A DNA stretch of 64,000 nt. Source: Candidatus Methylophosphatis roskildensis. Lineage in GTDB: Bacteria > Pseudomonadota > Gammaproteobacteria > Burkholderiales > Rhodocyclaceae. Made by a program: the position numbers and the translations under genes. The stretch is taken from NCBI GenBank assembly GCA_016708905.1, contig JADJEV010000005.1, positions 62,001-126,000 on the forward strand, written 5' to 3'. Below the pieces are notes generated by a model. It was not told the DNA's origin. It was given only the letters and a program-made list of their open reading frames with translations, and made no database searches. The stretch's first letter is position 1. Each line of letters opens with the position of its first letter. Of this stretch, positions 16,781-25,216 are shown piece after piece.

Positions 16781-17188
16781 GTGGCGCGTACGGGCTCGAA
16801 ACTAGTTCTGGTCGTTGACGATGACGAAGTGGAACGCTTTCTCCTGCGACGGGCGCTGGAGGCCGAAGGCTATGCCGTTGAAGAAGCCGAAACGGCCGAC
16901 GACGCCTTACTCTGCTGTCATGTTGTCTACCCGGATGCTATGGTCGCGGACATCTTTCTACCTGGGCGGTCCGGCATCGAGCTCTGTCTCGCATTGCGTG
17001 GCGATCCCGCTACGACGCACCTGCCAATTGTGCTGCTCACCGGAAGTAGGGATCCAGGCGTTCGTGAAATGGCCAAGAGCGCGGGCGCTTCGGTCTATCT
17101 CCAAAAGACTCCCGACCCCGGGCCTGTCATAGGTGCCATCTCTGGTTTGCTTTTGGACGCTACACCCGTACGCCCTACTCGTCATTGA
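16781..17188 (+). CDS. Single-domain response regulator
   Basis: This 135-residue protein starts at a GTG with an AAGGA site about ten bases before. It is a receiver domain only: acidic pocket Asp13-Asp14-Asp15, phospho-acceptor Asp57 (VADIFLPG), Thr87 and Lys109 (YLQKTP). No output domain follows. It may be a phosphorelay intermediate or diffusible partner of the hybrid kinase at 18603-20831; the two are separated by the ParS/RES-like pair. The 270 bases before it hold no recognised gene. Confidence 0.85.
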   Translation: MARTGSKLVLVVDDDEVERFLLRRALEAEGYAVEEAETADDALLCCHVVYPDAMVADIFLPGRSGIELCLALRGDPATTHLPIVLLTGSRDPGVREMAKSAGASVYLQKTPDPGPVIGAISGLLLDATPVRPTRH

Positions 17189-17493
17189 CGAGAGCCCGGG
17201 CAAGATGCCCGATCTTTCGGCAATCTCGAACAAGATAGCCATATCTCCCTGATTGTTGTTTCTTTCCTCGACCCCAAGTCGAGCGCCTTCTTTCCTGTCC
17301 ATCCGACTGCGAGTCGTACAAACAGCCTTCGCAATCTGGCGATCTTCGCGATTCTTGTGATGAATGTCACAATGCGATGCACTGCAGATCTTCGCCTCCC
17401 GCAAACGTGTTGTTCGGCACGCCCGGGTTCCCGCGAAACCGATGAGAATCGGACCGTTACACCTCACGCCCCTTAGTCAAAGGATTGGACTCG
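17189..17493. other. Intergenic region, no gene seen
   Basis: These 305 bases lie between the response regulator and the antitoxin-like gene. They hold no frame with coding character. Only the AAAGGA ribosome site of the next gene, about ten bases before its ATG, could be recognised. Confidence 0.5.
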
Positions 17494-17874
17494 ATGAACT
17501 CGACGCAACCGGCGGTCAGCCTCACCCACCAACCAGGGAATCGGCAGGCCGTCCTGCTGAAATCAGGTCTGGCAGCCCTTGCGCTAATTGCAGAGCGGTG
17601 GGATCTCCCGGACGTCTCGAGAACCAGGCTCGTAAGCGGCAACAAGGGAACCGTGTCGACTGTGTCCGATTGCTTGGAACGCGTATCTCACATACTGGGA
17701 ATCTATCGGGCAGCGACTGCCTTGTTCAGGCATCGGGAAGCCGTGCTCTTGCAGTGGCTGCGCGCCCGCAATAATGCACCTCCGTTCGCAGGGTTTTCCC
17801 CAATCGAAACGATCCTCGACGGACGCAATCTGAACGAGATACGAGGATATCTGGAATGTCAACTGGCCGCCTGA
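17494..17874 (+). CDS. ParS/MbcA/Xre-type antitoxin (DUF2384 toxin-binding domain)
   Basis: From the ATG at 17494 this is a 126-residue protein. The C-terminal part (about 57-126) matches the DUF2384 domain: ERVSHILGIYRAATALF, a WLRARNNAPPFAG turn, then SPIETILDG and the final IRGYLECQL helix. The N-terminal third is not a clear Xre helix-turn-helix. In known ParS/MbcA systems this domain binds and neutralises a RES-family NAD-consuming toxin encoded just downstream. Here the next gene overlaps by 19 bases and has only weak RES similarity. An alternative TTG start at 17485 is possible. Confidence 0.7.
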   Translation: MNSTQPAVSLTHQPGNRQAVLLKSGLAALALIAERWDLPDVSRTRLVSGNKGTVSTVSDCLERVSHILGIYRAATALFRHREAVLLQWLRARNNAPPFAGFSPIETILDGRNLNEIRGYLECQLAA

Positions 17875-18593
17875 TCGACAAGCTACAGTTGACCCCACTC
17901 GTCTGGGGTCGTTGTTTCAGCGTAGTCGCGGCAGATTTCGAGTACGCGTCGGATGCGCTCGAAAATATCTCGCCCGACACCGACAGCAGTTTGCTACGCG
18001 AGATTGAAGGGCTCAAGAGCACGCGCGCCCACGACCGGAATGCGCTGCTGTCGGGAAATCCGAGGAATCGGCCGGTGGGCCCGTACTCGTCCACTGTACT
18101 CGAAGCACTAAGCATTCGCAACCGGCGAGACGACCTGAACCAAGAAATTCTAAACGGCTGGCATTGCCATTTGCGTGAAGAAGACGCCACGTCTGCCGCT
18201 CAACAGCGCTTTGCCAATTTCTGTTCTACGTCAGAGGCGGTTTATCTTTCCTTCCGTCTTCAAGTCTATTCTTCACGAATAGCGGGCCGTTTCGCGGCGA
18301 GAGAAGACGTGCTGAGACTGCTCTTGGGCGGGGAGTCCGCCAACGATCCTCGGACAATCTCCGACACAATGGCAGATCTACGTGGTGCCGAAATCGATGG
18401 TATTGTCCTCGACCAAGGCAATAATCCGACGTCAGCACTGGTACTCCGCGGCTGTGCCGTGTCGCAGCTACGTCAGATTCGCGAGATCGAAGTTCTGTGG
18501 GATGGCAATCTGGCAAACATCCGCGATGGTTCTACCGCAGATTGCGATGGCAAGCCCAAGATGTCTCCAGCAGATCCGGGCCTGTTTGGGTAG
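17856..18593 (+). CDS. Divergent RES-like protein, putative partner of the ParS-type antitoxin
   Basis: This 245-residue protein shows no strong family match. Its C-terminal stretch IDGIVLDQGN through EIEVLWDGN (about 177-222) resembles the end of RES domains (GIVYPSVR then WDG). The segment VYLSFRLQVYSSRIAG (about 128-143) may align with the region that holds the catalytic Glu of RES toxins, but no Glu is there, and the usual GGRWN motif near the N-terminus is absent. If RES-derived it is probably inactive as an NAD phosphorylase. It overlaps the antitoxin gene by 19 bases and ends 9 bases before the hybrid kinase, so the three are likely one transcript. The RES relation is an inference from position plus weak motif resemblance. 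Confidence 0.4.
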   Translation: MSTGRLIDKLQLTPLVWGRCFSVVAADFEYASDALENISPDTDSSLLREIEGLKSTRAHDRNALLSGNPRNRPVGPYSSTVLEALSIRNRRDDLNQEILNGWHCHLREEDATSAAQQRFANFCSTSEAVYLSFRLQVYSSRIAGRFAAREDVLRLLLGGESANDPRTISDTMADLRGAEIDGIVLDQGNNPTSALVLRGCAVSQLRQIREIEVLWDGNLANIRDGSTADCDGKPKMSPADPGLFG

Positions 18594-18602
18594 GAGAAAC
18601 GC

Positions 18603-20831
18603 ATGATCAACGACATCAGGCCCGAAATCAGGCGCCGCGCGTATGCGGAGCAGGTGGACGCGCTATTTCGTGCGAATCCTATGATTCTTGCTGCGACACT
18701 CGTTGCTGCGGGTGTCGTCGCCTCCACACTGTATGGGGAAATCCCGATCGCACATATCGGATACTGGATTGCAGGGATCTTTGCCGTCACCGCAACACGC
18801 TTCTTTCTTTTTCGCGCCTATGTGCGAAACCATAGAAATGCCGTCTGTCCATCATTTTGGTTGAGGTGGTTTATCGCACTGACAGCGCTTGCAGGGACGA
18901 TGTGGGGGATGGTGGGAACCGTGCTCCTCCCTCCCGACGGCAGCCCGTTCCAACTGGTGGTCGTAACTGCGTTGGTCGCCATCATTGCAACAGGCATGTT
19001 TTCGCTGTCTTCATTCCTCGGCGCCTACGCGGCACTGGCGTTGCCCGCCCTCGGGCCGGTAATCACAACGCACTTCCTTTCCGCCAATCGAGCTGATCAC
19101 TTCACTGCGTTCACGCTGGCAGTTTTTCTCTTAGTGGCACTCGGGGCAGCACGACGCCATGCAAAGGGGAGTCGGCGTTCGCTAGAACTCAAATTGACCG
19201 TGCAAGCACTGGCCGTCGAGAACGAGGAAGCCCGCCGGGTCGCCGAAGCATCGAGCGAGGCAAAATCTCGCTTCCTTGCCAATATGTCACACGAGATTCG
19301 CACGCCAATGAATGGCATTCTCGGCATGTCCGAACTTCTTCTGAGGTCAGGACTCAAAGGTCCCTTGGCTCGCAATGCAATGACGCTGCGCCGTTCGTGC
19401 GAAACTTTGCTTGGGTTGATCAACGAGATCCTCGATTTTTCCAAGATCGAGGCCGGACGCATGGAACTCGAGTCCACGCCTTTCTGTCCGGCTGAGGTCG
19501 TGCGTGATACGGCCTCCCTTTTTGCCGACACGGCACGTCAGAAGGGGCTGGATCTGCATGTTGACCTTTCGGCTGTAGCGAACCAAATGGTTGTCGGCGA
19601 TCCATCACGTGTCTCACAGATTCTCAACAATCTCGTCTCCAACGCGATCAAGTTCACTGATGCTGGCGAGATTCACGTCAGTCTCGTTGGCGCCGCTTCG
19701 GCGCCGGATGCAGACGGCTTTCGCACGTTGCGCATTCAGGTAGCCGATTCGGGCTGCGGGATACCAGCGGATCGAGTCCGTGCGATATTCGATGCTTTCA
19801 CTCAGGCAGACGAGACTACCACGCGCCGCTACGGCGGAACGGGGCTCGGGTTGGCGATCGCAAAACAACTCGCCGGCCTGATGGGCGGCCAAATCGGCGT
19901 TGACAGCACGCCAGGCAGGGGTTCCACATTCTGGTTTACCATCCGCGTCCCATTAGCCGATTCCTGTGCTACTTCCGAGCATTTGCACGAGGGGATGGAC
20001 TCGAAGCGCTTCTCGGGCAGAGTACTACTGGTCGACGACAATCCGGTCAACCTCGAAGTTGGCGTCGCCTTGCTCGAAATGCTGGGCGTCACCGTTGTGG
20101 CGGTTGAGTCCGGAGAAGCTGCCGTCCGTACCGCATCTGAAGGCGGATTCGACTTGATTCTAATGGATTGTCACATGCCGGGCGTCGATGGCTTCGAAGC
20201 GACGCAGATCATTCGCCACACCGAGCTCGAGCGCCGGGGGCCGGCATGCCCGATCGTCGCACTTACAGCCAATGCGACCTCGAACTGCCGACAACGCTGC
20301 AAGGAAGTAGGCATGAACGCCTATCTGTCTAAGCCGTTCCGAATGCGGGAGCTCGAACACATGCTTTCCCGATACCTCGCTGCCTTCGTTTCAACCGACC
20401 ATTCCGAGGCGATTGATCGCCCAACCCTCTGTAACACGGAGGGTTCTATCGTCGATCTGGGTGTCATTGCGAACTTGCGGAATATGGGTCAGCGTGGTCG
20501 CAAAGACATCGCCGGTGGTGTGATCGAATTGTACCTGAAGCACTCGCCACGTATGCTGGATACGATTATCGACGCCTTGCGTACGCAGGACACAGCCGCC
20601 GCAATCGCAACCGCGCACAAGTGGAAATCCAGTTCGTCTATCGTTGGCGCGGCACAACTCGCGCAACTTCTCCAACAGATTGAAGACGGCGCCGCGAACG
20701 GGTCGCTCGAATCTGGGAAGCTACTGGAGATCGACCTAACCACGCAGTACGAGGCAGTTCGAGAGGCGCTCACATTCGCATTGAACAACGAGGACGTCCG
20801 GACGCCTCTACTGCTCGCTGGAAATACCTGA
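18603..20831 (+). CDS. RpfC-like hybrid sensor histidine kinase (HK-REC-HPT)
   Basis: This 742-residue protein starts with a TAGGAGA ribosome site. About six membrane segments fill residues 28-182. A short coiled linker leads to the kinase core: phospho-acceptor His230 (MSHEIRTPMNG), N box NLVSNAIKF, G1 DSGCGIP (382-388) and G2 GGTGLGLAIAK (411-421). The receiver has Asp522 (LMDCHMPG) and Lys577 (LSKPF), and the C-terminal HPT has His672 (AHKWKSSSSIVGA). Length and domain order match RpfC, the DSF sensor, and the RpfF-like gene is convergent 55 bases away. It probably senses a diffusible fatty-acid signal at the inner membrane and passes phosphate to a response regulator, perhaps that at 16781. 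Without alignment the DSF-sensor call stays provisional. Confidence 0.85.
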   Translation: MINDIRPEIRRRAYAEQVDALFRANPMILAATLVAAGVVASTLYGEIPIAHIGYWIAGIFAVTATRFFLFRAYVRNHRNAVCPSFWLRWFIALTALAGTMWGMVGTVLLPPDGSPFQLVVVTALVAIIATGMFSLSSFLGAYAALALPALGPVITTHFLSANRADHFTAFTLAVFLLVALGAARRHAKGSRRSLELKLTVQALAVENEEARRVAEASSEAKSRFLANMSHEIRTPMNGILGMSELLLRSGLKGPLARNAMTLRRSCETLLGLINEILDFSKIEAGRMELESTPFCPAEVVRDTASLFADTARQKGLDLHVDLSAVANQMVVGDPSRVSQILNNLVSNAIKFTDAGEIHVSLVGAASAPDADGFRTLRIQVADSGCGIPADRVRAIFDAFTQADETTTRRYGGTGLGLAIAKQLAGLMGGQIGVDSTPGRGSTFWFTIRVPLADSCATSEHLHEGMDSKRFSGRVLLVDDNPVNLEVGVALLEMLGVTVVAVESGEAAVRTASEGGFDLILMDCHMPGVDGFEATQIIRHTELERRGPACPIVALTANATSNCRQRCKEVGMNAYLSKPFRMRELEHMLSRYLAAFVSTDHSEAIDRPTLCNTEGSIVDLGVIANLRNMGQRGRKDIAGGVIELYLKHSPRMLDTIIDALRTQDTAAAIATAHKWKSSSSIVGAAQLAQLLQQIEDGAANGSLESGKLLEIDLTTQYEAVREALTFALNNEDVRTPLLLAGNT

Positions 20832-20886
20832 GCCCCTGACTTCAACTCGTGGCCCGCATAGCCGAGCACGGCAACGGAAGACCGAT

Positions 20887-21804
20887 TCAACCAGTTTCTG
20901 AACGCTTGTCTTGGGCGCGAACTAAGCGCTCCATGACCTTGATATCCCTGGATCCGATACTGCAGGCAGCTTCCACCCACTCTCTGGTGATTTCCAACAA
21001 CTCGGCATGCGAAATCTTTAGCGGTCCGTGCTGCTTCGCTCGCTGGTAGGCCCAGTAACCGTGCAGGTTCGTACGACGGCTCGCAATAACTTTCCGAACG
21101 ATGGCCTCACCCTCACCAGGTTCCGCAAGATAGTCCACAAGACCCAGTTCGTGCATCTGCTCTGCGGTTAAGACCCGGCCCGACGTAATCAGATCTTCCG
21201 ATATGCGCGGGCCAACCTTTCTGGCCAAGATGCTATAGGCCCCCATCCCGGGAAACAAGTTGAATAGCATTTCCGGAAAACCCATTTTGATTCCCCGTTG
21301 CGCTATTACGAGGTTGTTCGACAAGGCCAGTTCCAGTCCCCCGCCCAATGCATCGCCCTCAACCAGAGCGATCGTCATAGTCTCGGTTCCGAGACCAACG
21401 AGATAATTGTAGACGCCGTCTACACATTGTGTCGCGTAGTGGAGAAGGCCGTCGTAGTCTCCAGCGACCGACAGCTTGCGGAACAAATCCAGGTCGCCAC
21501 CGAGATTGAACACTCCTGGCGTCATCGAGGCCGTGACGAGAAAGTCGACCTCTTCCGGACGCCGAGCAATCGCATCTTGCTGGCGCCGCATATCTCCGAT
21601 CAGATCGAGAGTGAAGCAAGGACGGCCAACGTGATTCATGTACATCCACACCGCCCGCTGCGACTCGACATACTCGCTGGTGACGCAAGCTGTCCTCACC
21701 AACGTGGGCTTAGCCGATCCAGAACCTTCGACCAGACGGATTGACGGACGTACCGGCTCAGGCCCAACGCCGGGATAGTGAAGCAGGAGCGGCAATGCCG
21801 ACAT
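20887..21804 (-). CDS. rpfF: RpfF-like DSF synthase (crotonase superfamily)
   Basis: This 305-residue crotonase-fold protein carries the RpfF-type features: FNLGGDLDLF (about 99-108), EGDALGGGLELALS (149-162) and MGFPEMLFNLFPGMGAYS (174-191). The two catalytic glutamates of RpfF (141 and 161 in Xanthomonas) correspond to Glu158 and Glu178, with the same spacing of 20. RpfF makes cis-2-unsaturated fatty acid signals (DSF) by dehydrating and hydrolysing 3-hydroxyacyl-ACP. The convergent hybrid kinase next to it makes a synthase/sensor pair. The substrate chain length cannot be told. A plain enoyl-CoA hydratase is less likely because of the FPGMGAY segment and the domain context. Confidence 0.85.
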   Translation of the reverse strand: MSALPLLLHYPGVGPEPVRPSIRLVEGSGSAKPTLVRTACVTSEYVESQRAVWMYMNHVGRPCFTLDLIGDMRRQQDAIARRPEEVDFLVTASMTPGVFNLGGDLDLFRKLSVAGDYDGLLHYATQCVDGVYNYLVGLGTETMTIALVEGDALGGGLELALSNNLVIAQRGIKMGFPEMLFNLFPGMGAYSILARKVGPRISEDLITSGRVLTAEQMHELGLVDYLAEPGEGEAIVRKVIASRRTNLHGYWAYQRAKQHGPLKISHAELLEITREWVEAACSIGSRDIKVMERLVRAQDKRSETG

Positions 21805-22147
21805 GTTTCCTTAACTCCATCAGATTCGAATTGCCTCGATATGGGCCAGCTGCGCACTGCCGCGGCGCAACAGCCTACCGCAATGTCAAGGTAACATCGC
21901 ACTTTAAGGTTTCGTTGTATGCTATCTATTCCGAAGCAGAAATAGCAATAGTTCGTGGATGAAAATTTGATTCGTCTCGAACTCGGGAACGTTGCTAAGT
22001 GGCACCGCCTTCCGGGCATCACTGCGAAGCGGACGACTGTGTTCCAGCGCATCCATGCACGCACATTCTGCTTGTGCTAACGTAGCAATGTGGTGATTTG
22101 AGGGACACCGCCGGCTAGGTGCCGCAATTTTCGATGGGGGAGACGAG
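21805..22147. other. Divergent intergenic region rpfF-phasin
   Basis: These 343 bases should hold the promoters of both divergent genes. No coding frame, palindrome or clear promoter stood out. A TGGCAC string near 22010 lacks a correctly spaced -12 GC and was not called. Confidence 0.5.
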
Positions 22148-22681
22148 ATGACAAGCAAGCAGCAAGAGCAATTCACAGAGCTTCAGGCGAAGAATATGGA
22201 CGCGGCCATGAAGCTGGCGCAGCTCTCGATAGAAAACTCTCAGAAAATCATGGGATTGCAGATCGATACGGCGCGTTCCCTATTCGAGGAGGGAGTCGCC
22301 AATTCAAAGGCGTTGGCAAGTTCCACTGATCCTCGGGAGGCGATGGCGTTGCGCACACAGTTCGCCCAAAGCTCCACGGAAAAGATGCTGGGATGTGCTC
22401 GTCAGATTGCTGAGATCACCTCCAGCACTCAGGCGGAAGTCGGCCGAATGGTTACCCAGCAATTGTCACTGGGCGGCAAGGACATGATGGAGGCATTCCA
22501 GAAGGTCTTTCAGGGAATGCCGATTGCTGATTCCGGTGCGCTCGGAGCGATGCAGACCGCGATGGATACCGCACGGGCTGCGTTCGAGCAAGTGACTCGG
22601 GCGTCGCAGGAGGCATTCTCGACCTTCAGCAACATGGCGGAGCGCGCGAGTAGCGCAGCAGTTCCTAAACCGAAGAAATAG
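22148..22681 (+). CDS. phaP: Phasin family protein
   Basis: This 177-residue, all-helical, Ala/Gln-rich protein has the phasin pattern: an N-terminal amphipathic region (FTELQAKNMDAAMKLAQLSIE), ENSQKIMGLQIDTARSLFEEG, a middle section with SSTDPREAMALRTQF, and a C-terminal basic Pro-Lys tail. Phasins coat polyhydroxyalkanoate granules and control their size. It starts with a GGGGGAGACGAG ribosome site and has a strong terminator 25 bases downstream, so it is monocistronic. It points to PHA storage in this organism; no phaC or phaZ is in the window. Confidence 0.9.
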   Translation: MTSKQQEQFTELQAKNMDAAMKLAQLSIENSQKIMGLQIDTARSLFEEGVANSKALASSTDPREAMALRTQFAQSSTEKMLGCARQIAEITSSTQAEVGRMVTQQLSLGGKDMMEAFQKVFQGMPIADSGALGAMQTAMDTARAAFEQVTRASQEAFSTFSNMAERASSAAVPKPKK

Positions 22682-22705
22682 GCATTGCCTCAAACACGAA
22701 GCGAG

Positions 22706-22736
22706 CAAGGGCACGGTGGTTTCGTGCCCTTGTTTC
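22706..22736 (+). terminator. Rho-independent terminator after the phasin gene
   Basis: A perfect ten-base stem (CAAGGGCACG / CGTGCCCTTG) with a seven-base loop is followed by TTTCT. Confidence 0.85.
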
Positions 22737-22761
22737 TACCTCCTGCCCCGACAGTCAGCGT

Positions 22762-23217
22762 TCAGGTGGTTTTCCACCGCTCGGCGGCGCAATTATCGGT
22801 CTCACGCGCATCCACCCAACGTAAGCCCTGCGGGGTTTCCTCTTTTTTCCAGAACGGCGCCTCGGTCTTGAGGAAATCCATGATGAACTCGCATGCCGCA
22901 AATGCCTCGCCACGGTGTGCGCTCGCCACGACAACCATAACGATCTGGTCGCCCGGTTCCAGACGCCCGTAGCGGTGGACGACCAAGGCATCAAAAACGT
23001 CCCAGCGGTCTCGCGCCTGGGCAACGATAGCTTCGAGCGCTCTTTCGGTCATTCCCGGGTAATGCTCAAGCGTCATCGCCGAGACACCAGATCCATCGTT
23101 CGACGCGCGAACCGTCCCCACGAAGCTCGCGACTGCGCCGATGGCGAGATTGCCTCGCGTAATCGCCGCAATCTCGCGGCCGACATCGAAGTTGTCCTGC
23201 TGTACCCTGACGGTCAC
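22762..23217 (-). CDS. moaE: Molybdopterin synthase catalytic subunit MoaE
   Basis: The GTG at 23217, with GGGGG upstream, gives 151 residues, the family length; the frame runs open further upstream over moaD but that part is noncoding. Family segments are GAVASFVGTVRASNDG, MTLEHYPGMTE, HRYGRLEPGDQIVMVVVASAHR and FLKTEAPFWKKEE, whose Lys residues belong to the active site. MoaE with MoaD inserts the dithiolene sulfurs into precursor Z to make molybdopterin. The gene is last of the mobB-moeA-moaD-moaE run and starts 10 bases after moaD stops. Confidence 0.93.
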   Translation of the reverse strand: MTVRVQQDNFDVGREIAAITRGNLAIGAVASFVGTVRASNDGSGVSAMTLEHYPGMTERALEAIVAQARDRWDVFDALVVHRYGRLEPGDQIVMVVVASAHRGEAFAACEFIMDFLKTEAPFWKKEETPQGLRWVDARETDNCAAERWKTT

Positions 23218-23227
23218 GGCACCCCCA

Positions 23228-23482
23228 TCAACCGCCAGTAACGGGCGGAAAAAAAGCGACTTCGTCACCTTCGCCCAACGCCGTATCGGCTGGTGCCATG
23301 CGCTGATTGACAGCGGCGCGAAGGGTCTTCCCGACGGCAAACGCGTCCCATTGCGCACCGCGTGCAGCAATATGTGACCGCAACTTGCCAACGGTATCGA
23401 TCCCCTCCGGCAAGACCAATTCCTCAGCCTCTTGCCCGACACTCTCCCGCAGGCTAGCAAAGTAGAGAATCCTGATAACCAT
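23228..23482 (-). CDS. moaD: Molybdopterin synthase sulfur carrier subunit MoaD
   Basis: This 84-residue ubiquitin-fold protein ends in Gly-Gly (PPVTGG), the site of thiocarboxylation. Other family segments are IRILYFASLRE at the start and GDEVAFFPP before the tail. The ATG at 23482 is preferred over the GTG one codon earlier. It passes sulfur to precursor Z in complex with MoaE. It starts six bases after moeA ends. Confidence 0.92.
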   Translation of the reverse strand: MVIRILYFASLRESVGQEAEELVLPEGIDTVGKLRSHIAARGAQWDAFAVGKTLRAAVNQRMAPADTALGEGDEVAFFPPVTGG

Positions 23483-23488
23483 CACGAT

Positions 23489-24706
23489 TCAGTATAACAA
23501 CCCCGCGAACGGTAGAAACCTCACCAGATCGCCATAGCGGATCTTGTTGCAAGGAGGATTGTCGACCAGTCCATCTGCCCAGGCGATCGACGTCAGCACC
23601 GCGGAACTCTGGTTCGGAAACAACTCCAGCCCGCCGGAAACACCGACCCGCGCGCGCAGGAATTCACGCCGCGAGTCTGGCTTGGGCAGATCAAATTCCG
23701 CTCGCCGCTGCTCGACGAATGGTCCGAGATGCGCCGCCCCCTGCAGCTTCAGAATTAACGGCCGGACCACAATGACGAACGTGACGAAGGCCGAAACCGG
23801 ATTTCCCGGGAGACCGACGAACGATGTCCCATCCGCAGCATTGCGAACCCTACCATATGCGAGCGGCTTGCCCGGCTTGAGTGCAATCTTCCAAAGGTCC
23901 AGCTCTCCCTCGGCCTGAACCGCCGGCCTCACGTGGTCCTCCTCGCCGGCGGAAACGCCCCCGCAGGTAACAATCAGGTCGTGTCGCTGCGCAGCCTCAC
24001 GCAGCAATCTCCGCGTGTCCTCGAGGTCATCGCGCACGATACCGAAGTCGGTCAAGCTGCATCCGAGTGATTGAATCAGTCCGCGCAGAAGAAATCGATT
24101 GGAATTGAAAATCGAGCCGGGCGGCAGTCGTTCGCCCGGCATGACGAGCTCGCTACCAGTCGAAAACAAGGCCACCCGCAAGCGCCGAAACACCGAAACG
24201 GTTGCGGTTCCCACCGAAGCTGCCAGCCCTGCCTCCTGCGGTCTCAGACGCGTTCCGCCAGAAAGCACTTGGGCTCCACTGTGGATATCGCTGCCGCGGC
24301 GAGTAATCCACTCTCCGTCGCGCGGAACGTGATTGATGATCAGCTCATCTCCCTCGGCCTCGCACAGCTCCTGCATGACGATCGCGTCGACGCCCGCAGG
24401 TATCGGGGCCCCGGTGAAGATGCGTGCTGCGGTTCCGCGCTCCAGCGCGTGTCCCATACTGCCAGCCGGAATTCGCTGCGCAATTCGGAGCTTCACTCCG
24501 GACGTTCTGACATCGGCACACGATACAGCATAGCCATCCATCATGCTGTTGTCGCTTGGAGGTACGTCGATCCCGGAGCGGATCGGCGCGGCAAGCACAC
24601 GCCCGACGCATTCGAGGGTATCGACTTCATCCACCTCGGCTATCGGTCGAGCCACGGCAAGTAGCTTTGCCAGGGCGTGGTCGAGCGTGAGCATCGCCTC
24701 GTTCAT
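23489..24706 (-). CDS. moeA: Molybdopterin molybdenumtransferase MoeA
   Basis: This 405-residue protein shows the MoeA motifs: PPSDNSMMDGYAV (about 49-61), RIFTGAPIPAGVDAIVMQE, the MPT-binding segment FSTGSELV with SIFNSNRFLL, VTCGGVSAGEEDHV, LKPGKPLAYGRV and GLPGNPVSAFV, and a C-terminal domain IV. It inserts molybdate into MPT-adenylate to form Moco. It overlaps mobB by four bases (ATGA) and is followed closely by moaD, so it is part of one operon. Confidence 0.95.
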   Translation of the reverse strand: MNEAMLTLDHALAKLLAVARPIAEVDEVDTLECVGRVLAAPIRSGIDVPPSDNSMMDGYAVSCADVRTSGVKLRIAQRIPAGSMGHALERGTAARIFTGAPIPAGVDAIVMQELCEAEGDELIINHVPRDGEWITRRGSDIHSGAQVLSGGTRLRPQEAGLAASVGTATVSVFRRLRVALFSTGSELVMPGERLPPGSIFNSNRFLLRGLIQSLGCSLTDFGIVRDDLEDTRRLLREAAQRHDLIVTCGGVSAGEEDHVRPAVQAEGELDLWKIALKPGKPLAYGRVRNAADGTSFVGLPGNPVSAFVTFVIVVRPLILKLQGAAHLGPFVEQRRAEFDLPKPDSRREFLRARVGVSGGLELFPNQSSAVLTSIAWADGLVDNPPCNKIRYGDLVRFLPFAGLLY

Positions 24707-25209
24707 GCAAGCTCCAGAAAGCCCAAAATGAAATTTGTCACACGATCCGGATCATTCACATCGAGGTGCGTCAGGTGTGGCGGAAAGGCTTTCGCCGGCA
24801 TCGTGTCGGTCGCTATAGCAACAACGTGCGGATTCTCCGGGAAAATCAGGGGGCGTCCATGCGACGGCCGATACACCTCCAGCTTCGGAATCGGCACCGA
24901 CTTGAACCCCTCGACCAGCACGACGTCGCACGGAGATAACACTTGGAGTTGCGTGAATAGATCGGGTTCCGGCGCGCCGCGCAATTCATGCATCAGCACC
25001 CAGCGACTATCGGATGTCAGCAACACCTCGGAACACCCCGCTTCGCGGTGCCGAAACGAGTCCTTGCCAGGGCGATCGATGTCGAAGCCGTGGTGCGCAT
25101 GCTTTATCAGGGACACCCTCAGTCCCTGGACGACAATCCGCGGAATGATTTGCTCGATCAGTGTAGTCTTGCCGGAACCGGAATAGCCGGCGAAGCCGAA
25201 CACCTTCAT
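24703..25209 (-). CDS. mobB: Molybdopterin-guanine dinucleotide biosynthesis protein MobB
   Basis: This 168-residue GTPase has its P-loop GYSGSGKTT at residues 8-16, KHAHHGFDID (about 36-45, a MobB hallmark), and DVVLVEGFKS (about 94-103). MobB helps MobA attach GMP to form bis-MGD. It is the first gene of the moeA-moaD-moaE run and begins eight bases after the stop of the upstream sensor kinase, so all five may be cotranscribed. mobA, moaA and moaC are not in the window. Confidence 0.93.
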   Translation of the reverse strand: MKVFGFAGYSGSGKTTLIEQIIPRIVVQGLRVSLIKHAHHGFDIDRPGKDSFRHREAGCSEVLLTSDSRWVLMHELRGAPEPDLFTQLQVLSPCDVVLVEGFKSVPIPKLEVYRPSHGRPLIFPENPHVVAIATDTMPAKAFPPHLTHLDVNDPDRVTNFILGFLELA

Positions 25210-25216
25210 CCTGTTC

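Noticed and set aside
22000..22030. TGGCAC string before the phasin gene as a sigma-54 promoter
   Set aside because: There is no GC at the -12 position with ten-base spacing.
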